Assembly (NCBI GenBank): GCA_004154925.1
Contig: QJNS01000191.1
Location: 62,001 to 126,000, forward strand
Source: Monosporascus cannonballus
Lineage: Eukaryota > Ascomycota > Sordariomycetes > Xylariales
Reading direction: 5' to 3'
Length of the DNA stretch: 64,000 nt
Shown: positions 38,797 to 49,988 of the stretch, one piece after another
How the letters are laid out: each line of letters starts with the position of its first letter
Position numbering within the stretch: position 1 is the first letter of the stretch
Notes under the pieces: model-generated
What the model was told of the DNA's origin: nothing
The model's input: only the letters and a program-made list of their open reading frames with translations
The model's database searches: none
Translations under genes and position numbers: made by a program

Positions 38797-40377
38797 TTAA
38801 TACTTTCTGATACCACCTGCCCACGGATGTTGGCGCTCAATGGCAGTGTCTCTTGGACCCTCAGTGGCAGGCGTTCGTTGTGATGTAATATCGGTGACAC
38901 GGAAGATGCCTTCTCGGGCGGGACCTACGGAGGGGGGATCGTTTGATCGATTTTCGACTTCGAGTCTAGTCGAGTGGATCTCAGTAAGAGGTACCTCTGT
39001 GCTGTGTCCATCCTCCATCATCCTCCTGTATGCTGTAGATGGAAGGCCAGGTTTCTTAGGTATGGTCGCGTCTGTCCACCTGCTACCCCTGCTCCCAATT
39101 GATGGAGTGATTCCCTTCAGCGAGCGGATATGAACGCTGGACCAGGACTTCAATTCTGTGTAAATCCTTCTTAACCCTGTGAGCTCGGAACAGACTTTTG
39201 GGATTGATGGGAAACAGAAGACCATGAGAACACAAGTGCATTCAGTGAGACCCCAGATGTACGCGGAGGACACATCGTAAGTGACGTCGCCAGCGTAATT
39301 GAGAAGCATGGTGGAAGCAAAGCGACCGGTGGCGCAAGCACAGGCACTGGTACCTCAGTGTTAGGGCTGAATACGACAGATATACATCCCAGACGATCTA
39401 AAAGCAAACGGAGAGGCCAAAGGGTATAGGCACATGACTTACAGAAGCCCGACGGAAAATAACACCGAGATGCCAATCTTCCGCTCGGTGTTCATCTGAA
39501 GCCTCCAAATGACTCCCTGCGGTAAAATAATAATGATGATGTCAAAGAGCAAGTTAAATAGAGCTGGAGGGGCATCGATCGCTCTCCTATGCAGACAGCG
39601 GCCCTCAATCCATCGGTCCCAGATCTTCTGCTTTGGTATGCAATAGAAATTTGCGGCAGCGATAGATGCAATGTACAACAGAACATTAGCTGTGGCCACG
39701 CCGCTACACGTCCAAAAGAACCAGTTGCGACTGGGGTGCGGAACAAAAATCCGAATCCAGTCCAGGAGTATCGCCGTTTTGAGAAATAATAGAGCAACGG
39801 AATACATTTGAGGTACTATGAATAAAATCTACAGTACGGAGAGCAAAAGTTAGCCACGCCACAAGGTATTTAGCAGGGTTATTGAAAGGGGAAAGCAGGT
39901 TCATACAAAGGATACATTGGACATCTGAATCAACTGGATATTCCACTGGTGGACGAAAAATCCAGCAGCTTGCATGAAGGCGAATCCCGCCCAAATGTAC
40001 GCTGCATGACCGGCCTAAAATTGTTTAAGAGTCAATAAGAGCTGTAAAGGGGTGTAAGTTAAGGCAAACGTACAATTCCGGCAAGCCCTAACACTGGCAA
40101 ACCATGAGTAAACGGTTAAAGAAAACATCCAAAATCTCGAGCTGCATAGCTTACCATCTTCAGTAGTGATTCTCTTTAGGCAAATTAGTTTCGAGTAGGC
40201 TCGAACTAATACACAAAAAGCGGATATTGTTAGGCAGAGTATCAACATTGACAGACCGACACCATTCCGGTTGGGCGGGTCAGTGAAGTTAGGCTCAATG
40301 CCAGGGGGTGGTCGCATAGCAGGCCCGTGGAGAATCGCCTGTTGCTGGGCAGGGGAGAGAGCAGCGAAGTTGTCCAT
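38797..40377 (-). CDS. Fungal rhodopsin-domain (SAT4-type) 7-TM membrane protein
   Basis: Five exons on the minus strand: 40,377-40,155, 40,093-40,074, 40,014-39,916, 39,828-39,443 and 39,346-38,797. All introns are GT...AG (61, 59, 87 and 96 nt); the total of 1,278 nt is exactly 425 codons plus TAA. Likely TM helices: about residues 44-66 (MLILCLTISAFCVLV), 75-98, 115-139 (ILFIVPQMYSVALLF...LLDWIRIF), 150-172, 200-222 (FDIIIIILPQGVIW), 230-252 and 267-290 (YIWGLTECTCVLMVFC). The WDRWIEG.C block between TM4 and TM5 and GD.TYDVS before TM7 are typical of this fungal family. A soluble 135-residue Ser/Pro/Arg-rich tail follows. Biochemical function is unknown for most members, some of which lie in metabolite clusters. 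The 20-nt exon 2 is small but needed for frame. Intact. Confidence 0.9.
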
Positions 40378-41182
40378 ATCCAGCTAGGCTATGCGTCGCG
40401 TCAAGTGTGAGAAAAGAAGATGATAGAGATGAATGATGAGACCAAGGCCGTGAGAGTGTACCTTTCAACTTCTAAACATTATATACAAAAACAACCCTAG
40501 ATGGCTGGCGGGCTACTACCTCCCCAGTTCGACCCCGTCTTAATTCATATAGAACTAACAATAAGGTACCCAATGTGACATTTTTGGGGTTTACTTGCGG
40601 TGCTATTGGATGTAAGCAGGGCTGCGGAAAGCAAATATTTTGCTGTTATATGCATTGGCTTTCACTGTACATCATTGGCTGCAGAGTCTGTGGCCTTGAG
40701 GCACATATGCACCGCTACCCCAAGATCCGTGAGGATGAGAACCCCGTAATTGACCATCATATATTCGCCTTGGCAAACATGAATGCAACAGTTGGTTGGC
40801 TGTGCATGGAATTCAGGATCTGTAGCATTCAACCCTGTAATAAGTGTAGGGTACATATTATGGATGGTCAAAGTACCTAGGTGATCTTACGTTTGGACTT
40901 GATGTACCTGTATCTGGTGCAAATTAAGTCCCCGCGCGCGGCCTATCCTTGCCATGTATGCGTCCTTCCATCGCTGCCAATCATATGCTGAAGCTGGATT
41001 CGGTAACACGGCACTACCGGGCTACGCTCTGTTTGCTAATACCTTACGCTTTCTCCTGCTCGGTTCCTCGTCGATATCTGGCCTATCCCACCTGTGTTTG
41101 CTTGGTAGGCTTGTTTTGGTCTCCACGGACAGCTTTTGTTGTTGTGATTGTGGCTTCCCGCCGCCTGAGGACGCATTCTTCG
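40378..41182. promoter_or_regulatory. Divergent promoter region of the 7-TM and MFS genes
   Basis: 805 bp between the two divergent start codons. A TATA-like box for the leftward gene is at 40,479-40,486 (ttatatac), about 100 bp before its ATG. A CCAAT-type motif (GCCAATC) lies at about 40,976-40,982, upstream of the MFS start. Shared control of the pair is possible but not shown. Open frames inside this stretch look like chance. Confidence 0.5.
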
Positions 41183-43278
41183 ATGGAACCCAATGCCGAG
41201 TTTGGCGTCATGAAAGGTGACGACCATGGAAAGACAGGAAATCTCGGGTACCCGGCGTCTCAACAATCGGTAACGGGGCCCGTGAGAATTGCAAGTGATG
41301 GTGAGAAAGCCCAGACTAATGAGGGCTCGCCGCCCACTCCCCTGCACGCGAGTAGTCAGGAGCGTGGAGTCGGTGATATGACCTACCTCCACGGGCTTCG
41401 CTTCTGGGCCGCTAGTGCTTTGTAAGTTAAGCTCAGCCTGTCAACCTCCTTTCAACAGGCTAACTTCATATCTTTCTTCCGAAGGCTGGCCATCCTGTTC
41501 TTCTTAGTCTCTATGGAGATTTCCGTAGTTACTACGGCTCTAGTCGCCATTACCGACGACCTGGGTGGTTTTCAAAGTGTGAGTTGGGTTTTGTCCAGCT
41601 ACCTGCTTGGGTATGTTAGCGTAGTGATTTTGGTTGCCAAGTTCAGCGACATCTTTGGCCGCAAACAACTCCTGGTCTCGTGCATATTTATTTTTACCGC
41701 CCTGTCCGGCGGCTGTGCAGCTGCCCAGTCAATGACACAACTGTAAGAGACGGTCCCACTTGGTCACTAGTGTCCTTACTTACGTCCGCCTAGTATCGTT
41801 TTGCGGGCCTTTCAAGGAATAGGAGGTGGTGGCTGTTTCGCGATGAATGTTATCTTTATGATAGAGATCGTCCCACCCCATAAATACGGCCAGTTCGTTG
41901 CATATATGGGAATACCGGCGTCGCTCGCACTTGGTTCGGGGCCTATCATTGGCGGTGCTATCAGCTCGACGACAACCTGGAGATGGGTCTTTCTGATGAA
42001 GTAAGGGACTCCAAAAATCTTTTACTTTGACCCTACCTTTTACGAGTTTCGGCAAGTAGTTGCTAACCGTATCGGAATCAGTGTGCCCATTGGACTAACA
42101 GCACTCACACTTGCCCTTACTGCGATCCCCAATCGCTTTCCTTTTCATGGTTCTTTACACCAAAGACCTAGGGGTATGAGAGATCTAATGACCACAGCAA
42201 CTCTGAAAAGGGTAGATATACCTGGCTCAATGTTGGTCCTCTTTGCGTCGTTATCTTTGACTGCCGGGTTCGAAGAGGCGGGCTCCCGGTTTCAGTGGAA
42301 GTCTGCGTATGTGATTTCGCTGTTAACTGTATCGGGTGTGTTTTGGATGGCCGTTCTCCTCTGGGAGCGACACGTTACACTCTCCAACGGCATTAGAGAG
42401 CCTGTCTTACCCTGGAAATTTGTGACTAATAGTGTCCTCGCCGGAATACTTTTGTAGGTCACCGACTTCCTATTTTACCGCATCCGCTATTGAAAGCGCA
42501 TAACTGACAATGCGTTCCTTCAAAGGGGGTCGTTGCTTTTGGGCGGACCTATGACTGTCGCTGTTTTTCAGCTTCCTCAGAGATTCCAACTAGTCAACAC
42601 TCTTTCCGGTTTGGATGCCGGAGTTAGATTGGTACCGTTTGCGGTGGGAGTGCCTCTAGGTTCCATAATTGGTACTACTGCTGCTGGTCGCCTGCAGCTA
42701 GCACCCATATTCGTTGCGATAGGAGGATCTGTTCTTCAAACCGTCGGTTTTGCGCTCTTAGGTACGCTCCCGCCAACTTCGCAGATAACTCCCGAAACAT
42801 ATGGTTTTCAGATAATTAGCGGCATCGGTTGCGGTGCAACTTATCAAAGCTTCTATCTCCTCATTCCACTTGTAGCAGGGCCCCGGGATCATGGTGAGTC
42901 TGCATGCCGTATTGATTACGGAGCTGTGCGCCTTAATAGCTGACTTGCAATGCAGCTGTGGGGATGGGAGCAGTGACTCAATTTCGATTAATGGGCGGCG
43001 CCATCTTTCTGGCTATATCGACATCAATTTTTAATAGCTACCTCCTCCCAACACTTGCGGACCTTGGTATTACTGGCTCTTACATCACTGAGAACTTAAC
43101 CAAATCGTTATCCTCGTCGCCGGAATTCAGGGAGACTATAAGACCGGTTCTTTCAGAAGGCTACAATCGACAGATGCTTGTTCTCTGTGCTTCATCAGCA
43201 GCACAGGTCCTCGCTGCATTGCTCCTTTGGCAAAAAAAGCAAATCAAACTACCACAGAAAGCAGCAGAACTGCATTGA
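41183..43278 (+). CDS. Major facilitator transporter, DHA2-like (about 14 TM)
   Basis: Six exons: 41,183-41,421, 41,485-41,742, 41,794-42,000, 42,082-42,453, 42,526-42,893 and 42,956-43,278. All introns are GT...AG of 51-81 nt; the sum of 1,767 nt gives 588 residues plus TGA. A cytosolic, polar N-tail of about 75 residues precedes TM1. Family motifs: KFSDIFGRK (132-140, motif A), RAFQGIGGGG (170-179, motif B), LALGSGPIIGGAIS (210-223, antiporter motif C), WRWVF before NVPIGL, then LDAGVRLVPF and a C-terminal helix LVLCASSAAQVLAALLLW. This is the layout of fungal proton-coupled drug and toxin exporters in the plasma membrane. The start chosen is the ATG closest to the conserved region with a normal hydrophilic tail; upstream codons in frame back to 40,949 look non-coding. 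It converges with the hydrolase gene (198 bp between stops). Substrate cannot be told. Confidence 0.93.
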
Positions 43279-43476
43279 GGACACGTAGATAGACAACAAT
43301 GTTTTCTCGGAAATCTGAGACTAACTTTGGTAGTTTCAGAAGGGGGCGTGGGAGGAGGTGAATTCATGTAGCGTGGCGATCTTTCGTTTATCATCTGAAT
43401 CAGTCATATACCTGAGAGAGGGCGTGAAGGAAAGGCTACAGATTAAAGCCTGCGTAATTTGTTATATCCGTCTATG

Positions 43477-44380
43477 CTAGATACATTTTGCTTTCTCAAC
43501 TGTTCGATCTATAATACGTAGGGTTTCTCTCAATCCTTCATCAGATCGGGATCCGGGAATCTCATGACCCAGATGGTGAACAAACTCTTCTTTCAGGTCC
43601 TCGGTGCAAATTTCCGCCAAATCCTTTCCAGCGGATGGGAATAGTTCCCCATGTCTAGACCAGATATGCGCCGTTGGGAGGTTCAATAAGACTCCGTCAA
43701 TAGCCTTATTAAAGTGTCTGACGGCGATCATGCCAGTTCCCAGTGTCAGTAGACTCAAATCTACAGGAGGTATAGCACTAAAGAAGATTGCACACTTGAA
43801 TCCAAGTGCCGGTAAACTGCGTCGGGAATCCTCTATCATCATGTTTGCGGCGACACAGGCGCCCTCGGAGAATCCAATTACGCCGTCGAAGGGACCCTCT
43901 GATGCCACAAAGCTAAGGAGATCGTCGACGATCACTCCAGACATTGTCAAATCATCAGGGATGAAGCCAAGGTATATCTCCCTTTCACCGTTGTCGGTGC
44001 ACGATACCCCTGGTTGCAAAACCAGTATAGTCAGTGAGGCACTCGGATAATGGTCTAACGCCAAACACGAACCTGGCACTGGATCTCTAGGTACGCTGCC
44101 ATTGATGAAGACAAATTCGTGATCAGGGCCCATCCCGTCGCAAAGTTTCGCTGCGCTTGTTTTTCAGCCTGACGCATTTTGTTCCTATGACGTCTGGACT
44201 GCGTACCCATTTGGGTCCTGAAAATCTAATTTGGGAACCCGCTTAGTGGCTTTGCTTAGGCAGTCTCTCACTCCCGTATCTGCAACGCGATATTGATGGC
44301 CATAACCAACTATCACATTGGTAATCACGTCCACGTACCTTGGCGTTGGTTCCCCTGCCATGCAAGCAAAGGAAACGCAT
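43477..44380 (-). CDS. FSH1-type serine hydrolase (alpha/beta fold)
   Basis: Three exons: 44,380-44,339, 44,225-44,207 and 44,150-43,477, with introns of 113 and 56 nt (both GTACG...AG); the total of 735 nt gives 244 residues and TAG. The family start MRFLCLHGRGTNAKIF spans exons 1-2, followed by GPDHEFVFINGSVP. The nucleophile elbow GFSEG is at residues 113-117 (Ser115), and the catalytic His is in HHLGHEIPG (His216 most likely). The usual acid (G-x-x-D after HIW) reads W-S-R-H-G-E, so Asp appears replaced by Gly with Glu189 beside it. FSH proteins are small cytosolic esterases or thioesterases; some release polyketides in metabolite clusters (for example LovG). Its neighbour is an exporter, but no synthase is in view, so that role is inference. 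Without exons 1 and 2 the N-terminal strand would be missing. Confidence 0.9.
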
Positions 44381-45150
44381 GATAATCGCGAGCTGCTAAA
44401 CGAGGTAGGTTACAGTAGAAACAAAGTCAGACAACACAGCAAAAGCCGAGGCCTGGAACCATCGTAGGAGGATGCGGCGGGGGTGTAAGATAACGAATGT
44501 CACCATCAGACGTCGCCTTCGCATCGGCGAGACGCCTCCAGGGCAGGTTGTCGGTAGCGCAGCCAATGAGCACTCAAAGAGTTTCCCGGCACTACGAACT
44601 TAAGCCGCCTACAGCCTGCAGTCTACAAGCATGCAAGTTCAAGAAATGAAAGCAACGGTTGGTGGTAGAAGCTCCTGGAGAATCCGGAAACTCCAGTTAC
44701 CGAAGGATCAAGGAGGACATTTACGACGAGGACAGGATACATGGCGCAAATTGAGCAAAATAGGTAAGGATGGCCGAGAGCTTTGCGATGAAATCCTACA
44801 TTACACAAATTAGTATAGCAAGATATGGTTATTACTATGGCGTATATGGAGAGCTCTATGCACTGTGTGGTGTGGCCTGGGCGCCCAGTGGCAGAGTCAC
44901 ATCCGACCCGCCTCGACAACACTTTCCAAGGGTCGAGGTCCTGAAAAGGATGCAGCATGATCGTGCACTACTACCGCATAAATGGGGCTGCGACTCAGCA
45001 AAGTGGAACATTCTGACTAGTGACTGTCTTCATCCGATTCTTGGCGAAGTAACACGAATGGCAAAGGACCTTTCAGTGACGTGTACGGCACAGCAGGATT
45101 TTGGAATCAGGTCGGCAAACCGGGAAACTTGCAATGGTACAAATCGGGCT
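44381..45150. other. Right flank of the island, no supported gene
   Basis: Balanced-composition DNA upstream of the hydrolase gene. It includes a GCCAATGAG motif near 44,562 that could be a CCAAT box for the leftward gene. Open frames of 60-127 codons on both strands overlap each other, lack family signatures and have no splice partners that I can see. Composition falls to AT-rich at about 45,150. Confidence 0.5.
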
Positions 45151-45546
45151 TAATTAATCTCCTGACGACATATGCGACTACGTTAAAATATATGAAATAT
45201 AATAACGCAATAACCGGAAAACTTCAATTTTGGAAATTTAGAAATTGAATAATATATAAAAGAATAAGGCTATGGATAGAATAAAGTATTAAAAGTGATC
45301 AAAATTAAAATTTTAGCAAATTATTATATATAAATTAAATATAAAAATACACTATATACAGTATTTATTACCTTAATACGAAAAAACAAATATATTATAA
45401 AATGTGCAATAATTTGCTAAATAATAAAACATAATAAGTAAAGGTTTAATCGATTTATTATATGTATATATTTTATATTTAAAAAGTGTATTTTGTTATA
45501 TATAATATTTCATCATGATTTAACGTATTGAAATATAACTTTTTTT
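45151..45546. other. AT-rich DNA between the island and element G-D
   Basis: Mutated AT-rich sequence without recognisable LTR or coding homology. It does not match the missing 5' end of G-C or the missing 3' half of G-A, so the island is not a simple insertion that split those elements. Confidence 0.55.
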
Positions 45547-45964
45547 TCTTATAACCTAACGGTCTTGGCCTTTTTGTAGACAGTCAGAGCTATTAAGACA
45601 ATCAACCCCGACTAGGGCCAAAAGGTTACGTAATGGGCTTAAGAGGCTTAAGTTATCCTATTGCTCAGTAGCTTTAAGCCGATTAAGTTTTTAAGAGCTT
45701 AAGGTAACTTAAAAGGTTTAAATTAATAAAACGGCTTTAAGCTAGACAAAATACCTTAAGCCAAAACAAGGATATATACGTTTATTATTTCCATAATTTA
45801 GATAGCAGCAGTTTGCAATAATAATTCGTTACCTAAAATACTCTGAGTATTACGAAACGTAACGAATTTACTATATTATTACTCAGATTCCTACGATACT
45901 CCTGCTAATATAAATCCGTACAACTTAGATTTCATAATTAGTTAAGCCGTTTTTAACCAATATA
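45547..45964 (+). repeat. 5' LTR of gypsy element G-D
   Basis: About 418 bp, matching the solo LTR at 9,782: start (TTATAACCTAACGGTCTTGGCC), the GGATATATACG box near 45,769-45,779, the TTACGAAACGTAACG block, and the 3' end GTTAAGCCG. The internal start CGTTTTAAG follows. Boundaries are within a few bases because both ends are mutated; no target duplication is recognisable. Confidence 0.82.
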
Positions 45965-48900
45965 CGTTTTAAGTTTTTATTTAATAATACTGTTAAACTT
46001 TAAGTAATATCTTAAATTATTATATCTATCAGCGAACAAGAAACCACCTTCTTAGTAAAAGCTTAACTTCAATATAGGACTTAAGAATTAAAGGTTTAAA
46101 TACAGCAACTTACGCTAAGTTTAACGCGAACAAATATACTAAAGCTTAAGGTTAAAAAACTCTAAGATTATAATAAAAAAGATAATATGCAAAATTTTCT
46201 TATGAAGGCAAAAATATATCTTAGGTTTTAAGCATTCGAAAATTTTACAAATACAATTTTCGCTGTAGCAGCTTTTTTAACGGAAAACGCTTTTAATTAA
46301 TTTGAACATATTATAAGAAACTATTTAAAGCATGTAAAGACCAATCGAAAAACGTTCAACTGGAAACCTTTTCGCAATTATGTTAATTTTGAGGATAAGT
46401 TAAAGACCAATTTCGAAAATATCGACGAAAAACGTGCGAGTATATAATGAATCTGTTAGTTACGCTAGAAAAAACCAGCTTCGAAAAACGCAATAATATT
46501 TAAAAACTTTATAGTTAAAGCAAGATAGGATAACGAAGACGGCAATATTTATATCGATATATTTTACAAAAGATTAAAGGATAACGTTAAATATAAAATT
46601 ATTAAACTTCCAAAATCCATGATTTTAAATTAGTATATTACGGAGGTCGTTAAGATTGTTAACAGATTATACCAAAGACGTATAAGAAAAGGATAATATA
46701 TTCCAAATTACGGAAGCCAAAAGGTTAACCAGAGGAAAAAACGCGATGCACTATTTACATCCTATAATACAGCGCCAGAACTTATAGACTTCGAAGCGGT
46801 TTAGTGTAAAAATAAAAGCCAAAGTAAATATTATAATTACGGTAGAATAAAATATTATCAAAACATTTACAAAAGCTATAAAAAACCGTAATAAAATAAC
46901 TAAAAACCTATACCGAAAGAACAATCCTAAGGATAATTAAAAATATAATAACAGAGATATTATCATAATCTAGGCCTCGTACGAAACAAAGTTATTACGA
47001 TAAAAAAATTCGACGCAATATACGAAAGGCTAAAAGACTGGTAGGAAAAGCGTTAAGAAAATAATACTACGCCTTAAAAATAGTTAAGGAAATACCAAAA
47101 ATAAATAAAAGATATTTGTTATAAATTCCAGATCGATATAGTAAAATATACGCCATATATTACGGGCAACGAAAATTTTAGTCTATAATGTATAAAAAGG
47201 ATTATTTATTAACTTATTAAACGTATATATAAGGAGGAATTTAACTTTCTTAACCAATTTGAAAATAACAAAATAGATAACGATAATATCGATATTTTTC
47301 AACCATTACTTTATAAAATAAAACCGACAGGTAAGCAGCCTTATAGAGTTGGCCAAAAAGATATCCGTAGGAAAACACTTTTTACTTTTATAATTGATAT
47401 AATTATCAAACTACAAAAATATTAGTTTAGCGTGCTGCAAAGAGCATAGCCAAAACATTATTACAGAAATTTATTTCTAGTTGGCATTTAGTATAAATCT
47501 CGAAAAGAAATAAAGTTTAAAAGAAAAACTTCAACAGTTTATTTGAAAGCTTTACTAAAAAGATAACGAATTATAAAAGGATTAATAAAATATTATATGC
47601 TATATAGAAAAACAATTTACCAAATAAGGAAAAGAATTATAAATTAGTCGAAAAAAACCTAATATAATTTAGAAAATAAATGCGCAGACAAGAAAGACAG
47701 GTATAGCAGCTTAGTGTATTATTTATTAAGATATAAATAAAGTTTAATAAATTCGAAAAGAATTAAAAGCACAGGTTACTTATAAAAAAGTTGTAAAATA
47801 ACAAAACTCCGAAAAGTTAAAAAAAACGTTTAAAAATGGCTTTAAATGTAATGATAAAAGTTGTTAATAATGCTACTACTTTGCATATACGAATAAGAAT
47901 ATATTAATATACCGTCAAAATGGATTACGAAATTGTAAGTGGAAATTATATTATATCGAATATTACTTATAAATTTAGATTATCATAAAAATATAAATGA
48001 AAACCTTATATAATTATGAAAACCGAATGTTCGAATTTCGCTTACGATAATACAATTTTTTATTCGAAATTAATAATTTCGAAATCTTTATTTAACGATA
48101 AAATTAAAAGGTTAATTTCAATAACGATATATTGAGAAATTACGAAATAATCTTAAGAAAATTATAAATATATTGATGAAACATTTTCATTAACAGAGGA
48201 ATTAGGTAGGTAGAAGTCGTATTACACTTTGTCGATAAGCAAAATTCAAAAGAAATAAGATCTTAATATTTGATCTGAAATAACGACGAATGAAAATAAA
48301 AATACGATGAACATTGTATTATTTAAAGGAATAAAATATAAAAAAGAAAAAGAATACTAAAAAACAATATAACGTATCGTTATTACAATTAGAGTAATAT
48401 TTAAGTAATTAAATAACGATTTAAAATAATAATCTTAAAAGTTAAAAAGAGTAATTAATATACTATTATAATATTATTGATAGAAGTAGGGTTTTAAAAA
48501 AAGTTTAATACGAAACTATTTAAACATAATAAATAAGATTACGAAAGATTTTATGAAAAAAAAGGCTTATTTATAAAGTCTTGCCCTATTTACAATCTAA
48601 GCGAAGACGAATTGCACGTATTTAGAAAATACCTAGAAAATTGGTTATAAAAAGGATGCCTTGAATTCTTGACATTATTCGTATAGGACTTTATATTTTT
48701 CGTACATTAAAGAAATAACAAATTCTGACATAGAGTCGATTATCGATAATAAAACGATATTATTAGAAAAGATTAAATACTAGTGCCTTTGATCACTAAA
48801 ATAAAAAAGCGATTTTACGGAATTAAATAGTTTAGAGAATTAGAGTTTAAAAATATATATTATCCTATCCGAATTAAAAAAAATATAAATACAAAATAAT

Positions 48901-49338
48901 TTTTAAAACAAAACATAAGCTGTTTAAAGATTTAATTATACTAATACGACTTACGAACGTATCATTACCTTTTTAACGAATAATAAATTATTTGTTATAA
49001 AAGTACTTCGACGTTTTTGTTATATGCTATCTTGACGATATTTTTATGTATTCGGAAATAGAAATAATATACCTAAAATACGTTTATAAAATTCTTTAAG
49101 GTTTACAGGACACCGACTTAGTGATTAATGCGGAAAAAAGTGAGTTCTATAAATAAAAAGTGGAATATTGAAAATATATTATTATCTTAGAACATGTTAA
49201 AATAAATCTAAAAAATTGTTACAATCGCAAAACAGCAAATTTTAACAATAGTTCAGAAAATATAGATATTTTTGGGATTTGCTAATTATTATAAGAAGTT
49301 TATCCGAAATTTTAGTAAAATTGTTATACACTTAATTA
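45965..49338 (+). pseudogene. G-D gag-pol remnant
   Basis: The zinc knuckle at about 46,829-46,876 reads Y-Y-N-Y-G-R-I-K-Y-Y-Q-N-I-Y-K, every Cys and His replaced by Tyr, a clear C-to-T/G-to-A signature. RT follows, with an intact active-site box CYLDDIFMYS at about 49,026-49,057 and the terminal block [16 protein letters not shown] before the break. Stops are present throughout. Confidence 0.8.
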
Positions 49339-49470
49339 TGTAAGGTAGCGAGGGTGCAACGCTAACTACAATACTAAAAGGTCAGCAATTCCAAACCTCA
49401 ATTGGGGTTTGGACACCCTAATCCACCTTATAAAGACTAGCTGTGCATATCATCACAATTCATTTCTATA
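49339..49470. mobile_element. GC-balanced TGTAAGG... fragment, probable LTR start
   Basis: A sharp boundary with G-D pol at 49,339, then about 130 bp of near-normal composition starting TGTAAGGTAGCGAGGG. It contains an internal dyad (CCAAACCTC...GGGGTTTGG) and a TATA-like box (CCTTATAAAGAC, about 49,422-49,433). The layout is that of an LTR 5' part. The right end fades into AT-rich DNA and I could not find a terminal CA with matching target duplication. Confidence 0.5.
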
Positions 49471-49988
49471 TTATATTATTTATGTTTTTTATCAGATTCA
49501 TTGGAATATTATAATATTAAACGCAAAATAAATGAAAAGATTTTATCCTCTAAGTATAAGACGCTTATATCATTAAGACTTCGAAAAGAAATTATTATTT
49601 GTATAATTTCTATTATTTTATTCAGCAAGTCGCGCTTTAAAAAAGGTATTAATTACGTGAAATAAATATATTGTTAATGTTAAACTTAAATTAAAGAACT
49701 ATTTTGAAATGTAAAATGAACCGTTTACTATTTTATATATATAAGTAATTAAAAATATGTTAATATTTATTTTATTCGCTTTAAGATTTACGTATTCTTT
49801 GGAGTTATTAACTTTTTCAAATATTTCGATAACAAGGTAATTTTTGTTTTAAAAATTAGTGAATATTTATTTTATTTCTTATAGAAATAACGATAATTTC
49901 GTTAAAATAAACGTCTTTTATAACTTTAATATAAATATAAAATAACATTACTATAATTTATAATAAGACAATTTATAATCTCTATAAC
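49471..49988. other. AT-rich DNA, nothing recognised
   Basis: Mutated AT-rich sequence between the TGTAAGG fragment and chromovirus H. It shows no homology to the missing part of G-D that I can see. Its last five bases, ATAAC, form the possible left target site of H. Confidence 0.5.

Larger units (their letters stand above)
45547..49338 (+). mobile_element. Ty3/gypsy chromovirus G-D, 5' part
   Basis: LTR, gag and pol up to the end of the reverse transcriptase, then an abrupt change to unrelated sequence at 49,339 beginning TGTAAGG. RNase H, integrase, chromodomain and 3' LTR are absent. The break lies at almost the same pol position as those in G-A and G-C. Confidence 0.82.

Noticed and set aside
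39171..39994. Alternative minus-strand frames inside the 7-TM gene
   Set aside because: They are intron read-through or wrong-frame translations of exons already explained by the five-exon model, which preserves frame and family motifs.
40575..40880. 101-codon Cys-rich plus-strand frame between the divergent genes
   Set aside because: No family resemblance, a competing frame on the other strand, and it lies in the promoter interval.
40949..41182. Longer N-terminus for the MFS transporter
   Set aside because: The frame is open, but its translation (Cys/Arg/Val-rich, hydrophobic) is unlike the usual polar N-tail of this family; the ATG at 41,183 gives a normal start.
38481..45150. Island as a simple insertion (cargo of a large mobile element)
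   Set aside because: The missing halves of G-C and G-A do not resume on the right side, and no terminal repeats or tyrosine recombinase gene are visible at the borders.
44623..45153. Overlapping frames of 60-127 codons at the right edge of the island
   Set aside because: They overlap on both strands, lack motifs and plausible introns, and the plus-strand frame ends where composition collapses.
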